Assembly: GCA_021781535.1 (NCBI GenBank)
Contig: JAJXWO010000002.1
Location: forward strand, 62,001 to 126,000
Origin: Deltaproteobacteria bacterium
GTDB lineage: Bacteria > Desulfobacterota > Desulfuromonadia > Geobacterales > Pseudopelobacteraceae
Reading direction: 5' to 3'
Length of the DNA: 64,000 nucleotides
A program made the position numbers and the translations under genes. The stretch's first letter is position 1. Every line of letters starts with the position of its first letter. The notes beneath the pieces are model-generated. The model was not told where the DNA came from. It did no database searches and saw nothing but the letters and a program-made list of their open reading frames with translations. Below are positions 17,366 to 27,229 of the stretch, piece by piece.

Positions 17366-17635
17366 ATGAAATGTTTACACCTGCTTATCTGTTCCCTTAC
17401 CCTTTTTCTTCTCTGCTCATGCACCTTTTTCGGAGCCAGGCCGGCAGCCCCGGCCCCGGTAGTGCATGCCCCCACACCGCTGGTCGTACCGGTCGGTAAA
17501 AACTGGCAGGTAATCGAGGAAGCGCCGAAACTAAGTGACGGGACGCGTCTGCCCTTTCAGACGGAACAGTCCGTACAGCCAGCGGGAGCACGGCCTGTTT
17601 CGCCTACTAATCGCACGCTTGAAACGCCGCACTGA
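17366..17635 (+). CDS. Small lipoprotein
   Basis: 89 residues. The signal MKCLHLLICSLTLFLLCSC holds a lipobox (LLCSC), after which the chain is short and rich in Pro and Ala (RPAAPAPVVHAPTPLVVPVG). It contains no domain I recognise. The start follows TTCAAGGAGTCCTGTT. It stands alone between the MFS gene and the hydrolase gene and may be co-transcribed with either. Confidence 0.75.
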   Translation: MKCLHLLICSLTLFLLCSCTFFGARPAAPAPVVHAPTPLVVPVGKNWQVIEEAPKLSDGTRLPFQTEQSVQPAGARPVSPTNRTLETPH

Positions 17636-17764
17636 CCGGCTGTCATCTGTTTGCTGAAGATGCATGATAAATCATCGTAACGCTCTGATTGCAGGAAGTC
17701 CGGGTCTTATGGAAGAGGCAAAATTGATCTTAGGTTACATATTGAGTTAGAAGGAGGAATCATC

Positions 17765-19039
17765 ATGATGTACCTGAAATTGCTGCTCATGGCCTGTCTC
17801 GTCATGCTGCCCCTGTCAGGCCATGCGGCAGATGGCGGCTACGGCTACCCGATCCCGGGATCGTATGAAGCCACCATCCTTGGGACTCCGGCAGCCCTCA
17901 TGCCCGCATTTCCCGAAGGGATGCGCACCCGGCAACTGGTGCTCGATGTTATCCCGGACCGGAAGAAACCGCCGATCTTCTTTTATGACGAGGGGCTGCG
18001 CTGCACGTTTGCTTACCAGGAGAAGAAGGCGCCGCTGGTCTTTCTGATCGCCGGAGCGGGCAGCAGTGACCGTGCCCCCAAGCTTATGACCATGATGAAG
18101 GCTTTTTATCAAGCCGGCTTCCATGTAATTACCTTGCCGTCGCCGTCCCATGCCAATTTTATCATCTCAGCCTCCCAAAGCCGTGTTCCCGGCGACCTGA
18201 CCGAGGACGCGGCTGATCTGTACCGTGCCATGGAGATCGCCTGGAAGCAGGTGGCGGGTGACGTTGAAGTTTCTTCTTTCAATCTGTGCGGGTACAGTCT
18301 GGGAGCTACCCAGGCAGCCTTTGTCGCGAAGCTGGATGATGAACGGCGGGTATTCAACTTCCGCAAGGTACTCATGATCAATCCTTCGGTAAGTCTCTAC
18401 AGCTCGGTGACAAAGATCGAGGATCTTTTGACCAAGATCCCTGGAGGGCCCGAGAAGCAGGGCGTTTTTTTTAACAGAATGTTGTCCAAGTTCACCCAGT
18501 TTTATCGCTATGGCAACTTCGTCTCCATCAATGATGATTTTCTCTATGCGGTCTACGCGGAGCATCTCTTTACCCACGAGGAAACCGGCGGACTGATCGG
18601 GCTTACCTATCGCATTAATCTGGCCGGGATGATATTTACCTCTGACGTGATGACCAACAGCGGCTACGTCGTTCCTAAAAACCGAGTGCTGAGCCCCACG
18701 GATTCCACGTACGATTATTTTCTGGTTTCCACGCACTTGAGCTTTATCGATTATTTCAACGAGTATTTGTACCCGTACTTCCAAAAACAGCGTCCCGGGC
18801 TTACCAAACAGGCGTACATCGAATCATTGAGTCTCAGGAGTATTGAGGGGTATCTGAAATCGTCCGGCAAGTTCGGCGTGATGACCAACGAGAACGACTT
18901 TATTCTGTCCAAGCAGGAACTTGACTACCTGCGGTATCTCTTTGGCGAGCGTACCAAGATCTACCCGCGTGGCGGCCATCTTGGTAACCTCGAATATAAA
19001 GACAACCTGATATATATGGTAGATTTCTTTAAATTGTAA
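17765..19039 (+). CDS. Exported alpha/beta hydrolase
   Basis: 424 residues. A signal peptide ends at SGHAAD. The chain has the alpha/beta-hydrolase order: a strand and oxyanion region (APLVFLIAGAGSSDRAP), the nucleophile elbow CGYSLGA with Ser178, a late acid (NENDFILS) and a C-terminal histidine (RGGHLGNL). The likely place is the periplasm. The gene is followed 13 bases later by mlaA, so the pair probably share an operon; a lipase or phospholipase acting with MlaA is an inference from this pairing. The start is the first of two adjacent ATG codons after AGAAGGAGGAATCATC. Confidence 0.85.
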   Translation: MMYLKLLLMACLVMLPLSGHAADGGYGYPIPGSYEATILGTPAALMPAFPEGMRTRQLVLDVIPDRKKPPIFFYDEGLRCTFAYQEKKAPLVFLIAGAGSSDRAPKLMTMMKAFYQAGFHVITLPSPSHANFIISASQSRVPGDLTEDAADLYRAMEIAWKQVAGDVEVSSFNLCGYSLGATQAAFVAKLDDERRVFNFRKVLMINPSVSLYSSVTKIEDLLTKIPGGPEKQGVFFNRMLSKFTQFYRYGNFVSINDDFLYAVYAEHLFTHEETGGLIGLTYRINLAGMIFTSDVMTNSGYVVPKNRVLSPTDSTYDYFLVSTHLSFIDYFNEYLYPYFQKQRPGLTKQAYIESLSLRSIEGYLKSSGKFGVMTNENDFILSKQELDYLRYLFGERTKIYPRGGHLGNLEYKDNLIYMVDFFKL

Positions 19040-19052
19040 GGAGGGCGCTACG

Positions 19053-19871
19053 ATGACTGTTACCAGATATTCTGCTGGACTGACACTGACAAACAGAATT
19101 ATTTCTAACGCACTGCCAACGATCGCGTTGATGCTGTCGTTGTCTCTTACCGGATGTGCTGCGAGCAGGGTGAATACCCAGGAAGAAGTGCCCCCGATGC
19201 ATTCTATAAGCGAGTACCGGGATCAGCGTTTTGCCGATGTGGCGGATCCCTGGGAACGGTTTAACCGGAATATGTATGATTTCAACTTCTACTTTGATAA
19301 ATACCTCTTTCTCCCCGTGGTAAGCGGTTACGAGTTCATCACTCCCACTTTCCTCCAGAACCGCATCTCCGGTGTCTACAATAACCTCGGGGAAATCAAA
19401 AATCTTACCAACAGTCTGTTCCAGCTAAAAGGTACCGAGTCTGTGACGACACTCGGCCGTTTCGTGACGAACAGCACAGTGGGCCTTGGCGGCATGTTTG
19501 ATCCGGCTACCAGTTTCGGGCTGAAACGGCATCCTGAGGATTTCGGCAAAACCCTTGGCTATTGGGGAGTTGGCTCCGGAGCATATCTGGTGCTGCCGAT
19601 CTTTGGCCCATCGTCCGTGCGCGACACGGGTGGTCTCGCCGTAGACACCGGCATCACATACGGGATATATACTGCCATAGACCCGTTTAAAAGCACCGGC
19701 AACAGCTTCGCCATAAGCTCTGGGATTACGGCTCTGGAGTTCATCGATGCGCGGCATCAGCAGAGTTTTCGCTATTATGAGAGCGGCTATCCATTCGAAT
19801 ACTACATGGTTCGCTTTTTTTACCATGAGAAGCGCGAAATTGAGTCCCGCAAACCTCTTCCGGTAAAGTGA
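19053..19871 (+). CDS. mlaA: MlaA (VacJ) outer-membrane lipoprotein
   Basis: 272 residues. The lipobox is SLTGC after a long N-region. The family signature is clear: DPWERFNRNMYDFNFYFDKY, then NRISGVYNNLGEIKNLTNSL, GRFVTNSTVGLGGMFDPA, FGKTLGYWGVGSGAYLVLPI and FGPSSVRDTGG. MlaA extracts phospholipid from the outer leaflet of the outer membrane and passes it to MlaC. The other Mla genes (mlaBCDEF) are not in this window. The start follows TAAGGAGGGCGCTACG. The C-terminus ends with KREIESRKPLPVK. Confidence 0.95.
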   Translation: MTVTRYSAGLTLTNRIISNALPTIALMLSLSLTGCAASRVNTQEEVPPMHSISEYRDQRFADVADPWERFNRNMYDFNFYFDKYLFLPVVSGYEFITPTFLQNRISGVYNNLGEIKNLTNSLFQLKGTESVTTLGRFVTNSTVGLGGMFDPATSFGLKRHPEDFGKTLGYWGVGSGAYLVLPIFGPSSVRDTGGLAVDTGITYGIYTAIDPFKSTGNSFAISSGITALEFIDARHQQSFRYYESGYPFEYYMVRFFYHEKREIESRKPLPVK

Positions 19872-19954
19872 CGGCACCCGACATGTCTGCTGAAACTATT
19901 TTTTTGGCGCCGAGGGGGTGACGCATTATTTTTTAGGATTAGTGCGTATTATAG

Positions 19955-19982
19955 TTGACGATTTGTTATTATGCTCTATTAT
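19955..19982 (+). promoter_or_regulatory. Sigma-70 type promoter for gap
   Basis: TTGACG and TATTAT are separated by 16 bases, about 70 bases before the gap start codon. Confidence 0.6.
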
Positions 19983-19986
19983 TTAA

Positions 19987-21054
<1,068 letters not shown>

Positions 21055-21072
21055 TAGCAGATTGAAATGTAT

Positions 21073-21105
21073 AAAAAAGAGGGGGAATTTTCCCCCTCTT
21101 TTTTT
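21073..21105 (+). terminator. Terminator between gap and pgk
   Basis: AAAAAAGAGGGGGAA pairs with TTCCCCCTCTTTTTT. Some read-through is plausible because pgk starts only 37 bases later with no obvious promoter of its own. Confidence 0.85.
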
Positions 21106-21142
21106 GCAACATATACTAGTCTTAAAAATCAGGAGGTGAACT

Positions 21143-22339
21143 GTGTCAATTCGTTATATTGATGAAATCAAGGACCTGAAGGGGAAAAAAGTTTTCATTC
21201 GTGTCGACTTTAACGTGCCCCAGGATGACAAGGGAGCTATTACCGAGGATACTCGAATCGTCGGAGCGGTGCCAACAATAAAATACGTTCTGGAACAGGG
21301 CGCCAAAGTCATTCTGGCCTCTCATCTCGGTCGCCCCAAGGGGGAGAAAAAAGCCAAATACAGTATGGCTCCTGCCACGGCACGTCTATCTGAGCTGCTT
21401 GGCAAACCGGTGAAGCAGGCGCCTGACTGTTTTGGCCCGGATGTGGATACGCTGGTAAATGCCATGAAACCGGGTGAGGCGGTTATGCTTGAAAATGTCC
21501 GTTTTTATCCCGGTGAGGAAAAGAATGATCCTGACTTTGCCGCAAAACTCGCCAATGGCTGCGAAATTTATGTCAATGACGCATTTGCCGTGTCGCATCG
21601 TGCCCATGCTTCGGTTGAGGCTATTACCAGGCATATACCGGTTATAGCAGCGGGCTTTCTGATGAGAAATGAAATGACATTTTTTGACAAAGCCATGCAG
21701 AATCCGGTCAGGCCACTGGTCGCAATATTGGGCGGTGCCAAGGTGTCAGGTAAGCTGGAGGTGCTTGAAACGCTTATCAACAAGGTTGACAAAGTCGTCA
21801 TCGGCGGTGGCATGGCCTTCACCTTTCTTAAGGCCATGGGATACAATGTCGGCAAATCGCTGGTAGAGGACGAATTGATTCCGACTGCGCGTACCATTAT
21901 GGAAACTGCTCGTTCCAAAGGGGTCATGTTTTATCTGCCGGTGGATTGTGTTGTCGCCAACGCCTTCGAAGCGACGGCAACCAACTTTATCACCACGGCC
22001 CAGGAAATTCCCGCAGGTTGGATGGCTCTTGATATCGGACCGGCGACGACAACCTTATTTGCGGAAACATTGCGTGATGCTAAAACCGTCATCTGGAACG
22101 GCCCGATGGGCGTTTTTGAAATGGATGCTTTCTGCCGGGGAACATTTGCAATGGCGGAGGCCGTTGCAAATTGCTTTGCCACAACCATTATCGGCGGGGG
22201 TGATACGGATTCTGCCGTGCGCAAGGCCGGGGTGGAAAACCGGGTCAGCTACATTTCGACCGGCGGCGGGGCCTTTCTGGAGCTGTTGGAAGGGAAAACC
22301 CTGCCTGGTGTCAACGCACTTGAAGTTACTGCCAAATAA
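21143..22339 (+). CDS. pgk: Phosphoglycerate kinase
   Basis: 398 residues. The signature [20 protein letters not shown] is at the N-terminus, followed by [10 protein letters not shown] and the nucleotide-binding [15 protein letters not shown] near the end. Cytoplasmic, transferring phosphate from 1,3-bisphosphoglycerate to ADP. It starts with GTG after AGGAGGTGAACT. Thirteen bases separate it from tpiA, so the two are one transcription unit. Confidence 0.98.
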   Translation: MSIRYIDEIKDLKGKKVFIRVDFNVPQDDKGAITEDTRIVGAVPTIKYVLEQGAKVILASHLGRPKGEKKAKYSMAPATARLSELLGKPVKQAPDCFGPDVDTLVNAMKPGEAVMLENVRFYPGEEKNDPDFAAKLANGCEIYVNDAFAVSHRAHASVEAITRHIPVIAAGFLMRNEMTFFDKAMQNPVRPLVAILGGAKVSGKLEVLETLINKVDKVVIGGGMAFTFLKAMGYNVGKSLVEDELIPTARTIMETARSKGVMFYLPVDCVVANAFEATATNFITTAQEIPAGWMALDIGPATTTLFAETLRDAKTVIWNGPMGVFEMDAFCRGTFAMAEAVANCFATTIIGGGDTDSAVRKAGVENRVSYISTGGGAFLELLEGKTLPGVNALEVTAK

Positions 22340-22352
22340 AAAGGGGAATCTG

Positions 22353-23102
22353 ATGCGAAAACCGGTTATTGCTGGGAACTGGAAGCTCTTTAAAACGATC
22401 GGCGAATCTGTTGCTCTCGTACAGGAGCTTACACCGCTTGTGGCGAAAAATAAGGATATAGAAATCATTGTTGCGCCGGTCTTCACGGCGTTGAGCCGGG
22501 TCTGTGACGCAATAGAAGGTTCAAATATCAAGCTGGCAGCTCAGGATTGCTATTGGGAAGAAGAGGGGGCTTTTACCGGAGAAGTCGCTCCGAAATTACT
22601 GAAAGATGCCGGTTGCAGCCACGTCATAATTGGACATTCCGAGCGTCGTCAGTATTTTGGCGAGACCGACCTGACCGTTAACAAGAAAGCCAAGGCTGCC
22701 ATCGCTGCCGGGCTAAACGTTATCGTGTGTGTAGGGGAATCGCTGGCGGAACGGGAATCAGAACAAACTTTTTCGGTCATTGAAACACAGATCCAAGGTA
22801 GTTTGTCGGGACTTGCAGCGGAAGCCTTTACCCATGTCGTCATCGCATACGAGCCGGTGTGGGCTATCGGGACCGGTAAGACCGCAAGTGACGCCCAGGC
22901 TCAAGAGGTACACGGCTTTATCCGCCGCTTGATTGCCCGACTGTATAGTCAGTCCGTGGCTGATGCCGTTCGCATTCTCTACGGAGGCAGTGTAAAGCCG
23001 GATAACGTCAAAGGATTAATGGCTCAGCCCGACATAGATGGAGCGCTTGTAGGCGGAGCGAGCCTTAAGGCCGAATCTTTTGCAGCTATAGCCAACTTTT
23101 AA
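22353..23102 (+). CDS. tpiA: Triosephosphate isomerase
   Basis: 249 residues: MRKPVIAGNWKLFKTIGESV with the active-site Lys in GNWK, the catalytic His in IIGHSERRQYF and the catalytic Glu in AYEPVWAIGTG, followed by LYGGSVKPDN. All catalytic residues are present. The long open frame extending upstream of it is read-through of another pgk frame; the real start is the ATG at 22353 after AAAGGGGAATCTG. Confidence 0.98.
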   Translation: MRKPVIAGNWKLFKTIGESVALVQELTPLVAKNKDIEIIVAPVFTALSRVCDAIEGSNIKLAAQDCYWEEEGAFTGEVAPKLLKDAGCSHVIIGHSERRQYFGETDLTVNKKAKAAIAAGLNVIVCVGESLAERESEQTFSVIETQIQGSLSGLAAEAFTHVVIAYEPVWAIGTGKTASDAQAQEVHGFIRRLIARLYSQSVADAVRILYGGSVKPDNVKGLMAQPDIDGALVGGASLKAESFAAIANF

Positions 23103-23217
23103 CACTTGATGTCCGTCAGGTCATATATTGCTTTTATGTGACGTCATTTAGAACTTTACAGCACGTAACTGGCTGTGTTATAAATCTTCTCTTTAAAATA
23201 TTGCTAGGGGATCTGGT

Positions 23218-23589
23218 ATGATAATTGCTTTTACAATTTTGCACGTAATCGTTAGCCTGTTTTTGATTGCTGTAGTATTGCTGCAATCCGGAAAAGGCGC
23301 TGAAATGGGGGCTTCATTCGGCAGTAGCGGAAGCCAGTCTGTTTTTGGGGCAGGAGGCGGAACTACTTTTTTGAGTAAATTGACTACCAGCGCAGCGGTT
23401 ATCTTTATGCTGACATCGTTAACTCTGGCATACCTTTCCGGGCAACCGTCATCTTCTTCCATGATGTCGGGCAAAGGGAATACTGCTCCAGTTCAAGCAC
23501 CTGCTGCAGTGCCAACTCCCCAGAAGGGCGTTGCTCCGGCTCCTGCTGCTCCTGCAATTCAACCTGCAGCACCGGCACCGAAAAAATAA
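23218..23589 (+). CDS. secG: Protein translocase subunit SecG
   Basis: 123 residues. Two membrane segments (ILHVIVSLFLIAVVLLQSGK and TTSAAVIFMLTSLTLAYLSG) flank the conserved loop KGAEMGASFGSSGSQSVFGA. The C-terminal Pro/Ala/Gln-rich tail (about 40 residues) is common in this clade. It forms part of SecYEG in the inner membrane. It follows tpiA after 115 bases, the usual order, and precedes tRNA-Leu. Confidence 0.96.
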   Translation: MIIAFTILHVIVSLFLIAVVLLQSGKGAEMGASFGSSGSQSVFGAGGGTTFLSKLTTSAAVIFMLTSLTLAYLSGQPSSSSMMSGKGNTAPVQAPAAVPTPQKGVAPAPAAPAIQPAAPAPKK

Positions 23590-23632
23590 TTTGATTATCT
23601 GAACACAGTATGATAAATAGAAAAGCTCAAAT

Positions 23633-23719
23633 GCCGAAGTGGTGGAACTGGTAGACACACCATCTTGAGGGGGTGGCGGGCAACAGCCCATGCGAGTTCG
23701 AGTCTCGCCTTCGGCACCA
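23633..23719 (+). tRNA. tRNA-Leu (anticodon GAG)
   Basis: Acceptor stem GCCGAAG pairs with CTTCGGC, discriminator A and an encoded CCA. The anticodon loop is CTTGAGG and the long variable arm is typical of leucine tRNAs. A TATGAT box at 23609-23614 is a plausible -10. The last 17 bases (23703-23719) are repeated at 32150-32166, so this tRNA is the integration site of the downstream element. Confidence 0.95.
23703..23719 (+). repeat. attL-like copy of the tRNA-Leu 3' end
   Basis: TCTCGCCTTCGGCACCA, identical to 32150-32166. Confidence 0.85.
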
Positions 23720-23783
23720 GTTGATTCAAATAAGCTAACGATTTAAACTAGTTAGCCGGGTTGTTAAAGTCGCTTTTCAAGTT

Positions 23784-23801
23784 ACGTACAAATTACGTAC
23801 A
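23784..23801 (+). repeat. 18-bp ACGTAC repeat near left end
   Basis: ACGTACAAATTACGTACA is repeated exactly at 32043-32060 and overlaps the first ATG of the integrase frame. Paired copies near both ends fit arm-type binding sites for an integrase or its directionality factor. Confidence 0.6.
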
Positions 23802-23818
23802 TGAAAGGCGATTTTTTT

Positions 23819-25303
23819 ATGCTCCCAACCTACCTACAGACTACTTCCACCGGATTCTTCTTCAGAATGTATGTTCCCAAGTCACTTCAGCCAATTCTTA
23901 AAAAAACAGAACTCAAACGAGCAATAAGAACCACGAATCGAGCAGTTGCAGAGCGTCAAGCAATCATATATGCTGGCAAGGCGTTAGAGCTTTTCGACAG
24001 TTTGAAGGAGCCGGAATTGACGGATGTCTTATTTTCAACGATAAAAATCGCAAGCCTCAAGCGTTACCCGGACGGCACCGTTGAGATGACTGGACTTGAA
24101 ACTGATCCCAACCACCCTGAAGCAGAAGAAAAAGCATTCAACAACATCATGGAGAAATTTCAATGTGTGCCGGTTGGTGACCCAACAGTTGCAGCAGCAA
24201 CTCCACTTACAGCAGTGCCAGCTATGAGACTATCAGAAGCAGTTAACCTGTTTATTACAGCACGATCAAAAAAAGCGGCGAAGCGAAATACCCTATTTGA
24301 CGAAAAAGCGGCCCGTGTTCCGTTTAAGCTGTTGACCGAATATCTCGGCGAAGATAAGTACATCAGAGAGATAACGCTTGCTGATGCTGAGTTATTCCAG
24401 GAGAAACTACGATTTTTTCCAAGAGTCAGAACAACAAATGCTCGGCTCGGTCTCACGTTTAACCAGCTTATCAGCCTCAAAGAAACTGACACCATCAGTG
24501 AGAATACTCAAGGTCAGCACATCGGAAAATTGTCGGGTTTGTGGAACTGGTTGAATGAAAGCAAAACTCTCTCGCTCACAAACCCGTTTTACGGCCTAGC
24601 TGACAAAAAGATAATGCACCGAGAGTCGCCGATACGAAAGCGTCAGGCGTTTGATGCCACTGATTTGCAAAAGATCTTTGCTCATGGCATCTGGACAGAT
24701 TGCCAGTATAAGTCGAACTGGGAATATTTCCTGGCTCCATTGCTTCTGTACACCGGTGCGCGAGTCAACGAAATTGTGCAGCTTGAGAAAAAAGATATTT
24801 TGACGGTCGACGGTATCCTTTGTATCTCAATCAATGACCTGCCAACGAAAGATGAACCGGATATCGTCTGGGAAGCAGCACCAAAACGGGTTAAAAACTC
24901 ATCGTCACGGCGAGAAATACCGGTACACAGTGCACTTATTAATCTCGGTTTTCTTGATTTTGTAGAAACTATAAAATCCGGTCGGCTGTTTCCAGACATC
25001 AAGCCGATTGTCGGCAAACTAGCGAAGACGCCATGCAGACGATTCAATGAAGACATTCTTGTCGAAGTTGGCGTAAAGATCCAACATCGCAAGACTTTCT
25101 ATTCATTCAGGCATACAACCATGAACACTTTGAAACAGTTAAGAGTCAATCTGGAAGAACGCGGCCAGCTTGCCGGTCATACACAGTCAAAGATTACCAG
25201 TACCTATGGTGATGAATACAGCATAAGTGACATGCAGATACTAGTCGAGCGTCTAAATTTCAGCGCATCAATGCCAGGTGTCAAACCATGGACTCAGGGT
25301 TAA
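23819..25303 (+). CDS. int: Tyrosine recombinase integrase of the tRNA-Leu element
   Basis: 494 residues from the ATG at 23819 (500 from the ATG at 23801). It catalyses integration and excision at the tRNA-Leu site. The N-terminal part resembles the phage-integrase N-domain (LQTTSTGFFFRMYVPKSLQP). The catalytic region holds the first Arg in YTGARVNEIVQL, the second in FYSFRHTTMNT, GQLAGHTQSKITSTYGDEY with the nucleophile tyrosine, and a Tyr instead of the usual His in box II (YSFRHT), a common variant. I prefer 23819 because AAAGGCG lies before it while the earlier ATG falls inside the ACGTAC repeat. It reads away from the tRNA. Confidence 0.93.
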   Translation: MLPTYLQTTSTGFFFRMYVPKSLQPILKKTELKRAIRTTNRAVAERQAIIYAGKALELFDSLKEPELTDVLFSTIKIASLKRYPDGTVEMTGLETDPNHPEAEEKAFNNIMEKFQCVPVGDPTVAAATPLTAVPAMRLSEAVNLFITARSKKAAKRNTLFDEKAARVPFKLLTEYLGEDKYIREITLADAELFQEKLRFFPRVRTTNARLGLTFNQLISLKETDTISENTQGQHIGKLSGLWNWLNESKTLSLTNPFYGLADKKIMHRESPIRKRQAFDATDLQKIFAHGIWTDCQYKSNWEYFLAPLLLYTGARVNEIVQLEKKDILTVDGILCISINDLPTKDEPDIVWEAAPKRVKNSSSRREIPVHSALINLGFLDFVETIKSGRLFPDIKPIVGKLAKTPCRRFNEDILVEVGVKIQHRKTFYSFRHTTMNTLKQLRVNLEERGQLAGHTQSKITSTYGDEYSISDMQILVERLNFSASMPGVKPWTQG

Positions 25304-25342
25304 TCTCAGGATTCACAAGAACCATCGCGACATAGGATACAA

Positions 25343-26836
25343 TCATAACTTCTTAGGTGACGTCTTAGCAGGTACCTGTGTAGCTCGTGCTGAATCAAGC
25401 TGCTCTGGTGTCGTGAGATTGTATGGATTCGGCATACTTTCTGGTGCCGGGGAAGTAACCGGCGGCACAGTAAAAGGCGAGACCGGTTTTTGAACTGCGT
25501 AGAATTTCTTCACATATTCAAGATCAAGCATCGGTTTCTGAGCCGGTTTTACAACCGGGACGGCTACTGGTTCCGGTGCGGTAATAACCGGTTGCTGTTC
25601 AGCCTCAACTTCTCGCAGCTCCTGTCTCGTAGCAAGAAACTCAGTTAACGGCACATACCGAGCATCAGTACCTTTCAGAAACTCAGCTTTCTTCTCAAGA
25701 GAAGCGTGATAGTTACTGACAGCCTCAAAATCTTCATAATCACCATAGACTTGACGTAATTCGGCATTCTTTGCAGATGCCATCAGTCTTTTAGTCTCTG
25801 CCCCAGCAGACTTGTTATCATCATACCGTACCTGAGCCACAAACTGACGCAGTGCCTCTTTAGCTAACGGATTTTGCTCTAGTTTTATTGCTTTTCCAGC
25901 GGCCATATCAGCATGCGACAGCGTCTTGCTCCAGTAACTGACGCGAGCGTTTACCTGTTTATTATAAACGGTTCGTTTTGGACGGTTCGGATCAAGTTTC
26001 TTAGTCGGATCACCAAATACAGTTCCAGTAGCTTTCAGAACCGCCTCATCAACCGACTTCCGCAACTGACCGATACCACCAATATCTAAAATTTCATGCT
26101 CTTTATTCCAAGCACCTAATTCTTTATTCCAGGTGCGATCACAGACCCAACCTTGTAAATGCGGCTCCTTATAGATTTTTTCACCATACTTATCAAGCAT
26201 CAGCACACCAGTAGCCTTATCACGGGCAGGTTTGCCGCGATGAAACGTCAAGACCAGCGGCATATTTTTCGGAAAGCAATCTCTGACAGCAATCACTGCG
26301 GCTTTGATTTTCTCAACGGCATCGGGATCGTCAAGCAGCGATTTATCAAGTTGATGCTGGAAAATCTTGCCGGAAGTGAGACCCGTAGTATTCTCATATT
26401 TTTGCGTCAGCATCAATTCATGCACCAAATTTTGAGCGTGTGAATGTGCCTCATTGCGGCGAATACGACGACTTGGACCGGTGTCATTTACGAATTCTTC
26501 ACGAGCAAGAATCAACTTTTGCTTCGTTCTTTGTTGATAAAATTTGTCTTGTTTAGCCGGTAAATTGGCGTCTCTCTCCGGGAAAATACGAGTTTTCCAT
26601 TCTTCCAGGGACTTCGGAGATATCTTGGCAAATTCAGCTTTTTGATCACTACGCAGCTGTAAGATTGCGGCCTCAAATTGCGGATCATTCATAATTTCGG
26701 TCGTACAAATTAACCCAGTTTCTTGCGGCCTGAACAAATACGAAATCCAATTTGAAGCGACAGCACGTTTCCTTGTGGCCTCATTCGGGGAGTTCTTGCC
26801 AGCCGGTGAAGGTGTCGAATAAGTCATAACTTCCAT
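25343..26836 (-). CDS. Element protein of unknown function (497 aa)
   Basis: I do not recognise the family. The start at 26836 (MEVMTYSTPSPAGKNSPNEA) follows GGAGGCAATATC. The chain is soluble and charged without TM segments. The motif FHRGKPARDKATGVLM is followed by KEPHLQGWVCDRTWNKELGA; the HLQG string recalls motif II of some rolling-circle replication proteins, but the other motifs of that family are not clear. The last 90 residues are rich in Pro, Val and Lys, probably disordered. It is the last minus-strand gene of the element and lies just after an origin-like repeat region. It could be a replication or mobilisation protein. Confidence 0.72.
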   Translation of the reverse strand: MEVMTYSTPSPAGKNSPNEATRKRAVASNWISYLFRPQETGLICTTEIMNDPQFEAAILQLRSDQKAEFAKISPKSLEEWKTRIFPERDANLPAKQDKFYQQRTKQKLILAREEFVNDTGPSRRIRRNEAHSHAQNLVHELMLTQKYENTTGLTSGKIFQHQLDKSLLDDPDAVEKIKAAVIAVRDCFPKNMPLVLTFHRGKPARDKATGVLMLDKYGEKIYKEPHLQGWVCDRTWNKELGAWNKEHEILDIGGIGQLRKSVDEAVLKATGTVFGDPTKKLDPNRPKRTVYNKQVNARVSYWSKTLSHADMAAGKAIKLEQNPLAKEALRQFVAQVRYDDNKSAGAETKRLMASAKNAELRQVYGDYEDFEAVSNYHASLEKKAEFLKGTDARYVPLTEFLATRQELREVEAEQQPVITAPEPVAVPVVKPAQKPMLDLEYVKKFYAVQKPVSPFTVPPVTSPAPESMPNPYNLTTPEQLDSARATQVPAKTSPKKL

Positions 26837-27047
26837 GATATTGCCTCCATGTTCTTGCGCGTCGTACACCCGCTCGAATACTCATAGAAAATAAGCAGTC
26901 AATCCCATATCACTCTTCTTAGTGTGTGTTTTGTGCGTCGTGAAAGTGAATCGTCTGCAAAATTTCCCGTCAAGTTCCATAATATTAAAGTATCCGTGAA
27001 AGTCGTCGAGAGTCGTGAAATCTAAAAATAATTTCTGGCGCCTCTAC

Positions 27048-27077
27048 CTAGGTATATCCGCAGGCGAATATACCTAG
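27048..27077. repeat. Perfect hairpin with outer GCCTC/GAGGC arms
   Basis: CTAGGTATAT and ATATACCTAG pair around a ten-base loop; GCCTC (27040-27044) and GAGGC (27084-27088) extend it outside. Confidence 0.6.
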
Positions 27078-27187
27078 TGCTTGGAGGCAAAGTCATAAAA
27101 GCAAAATGCATAAGCAGAACCTGGTCCTCGTGAATTAACGTGAAACAAAATGCATCTACGGTTACCGGGACCTTTTAGACCTTCGGC

Positions 27188-27215
27188 CTCACCGGGCGTT
27201 TAAATGCCCGGTGAG
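27188..27215 (-). terminator. Hairpin downstream of the 249-aa ORF
   Basis: CTCACCGGGC pairs with GCCCGGTGAG around GTTTAAAT. It lies just after the stop of the minus-strand gene ending at 27230; no T-run follows on that strand. Confidence 0.5.
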
Positions 27216-27229
27216 AATCAGCCCCGTGG

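Larger units (their letters stand above)
26870..27229. other. Repeat-rich intergenic region inside the element (origin-like)
   Basis: No gene is seen. CGTGAA occurs five times (26939, 26995, 27014, 27129, 27139), CAAAATGCAT twice (27102, 27146), and two strong hairpins are present (27048-27077 and 27188-27215). The combination resembles a replication origin or recognition site for a Rep-like protein, unproven. Confidence 0.5.
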
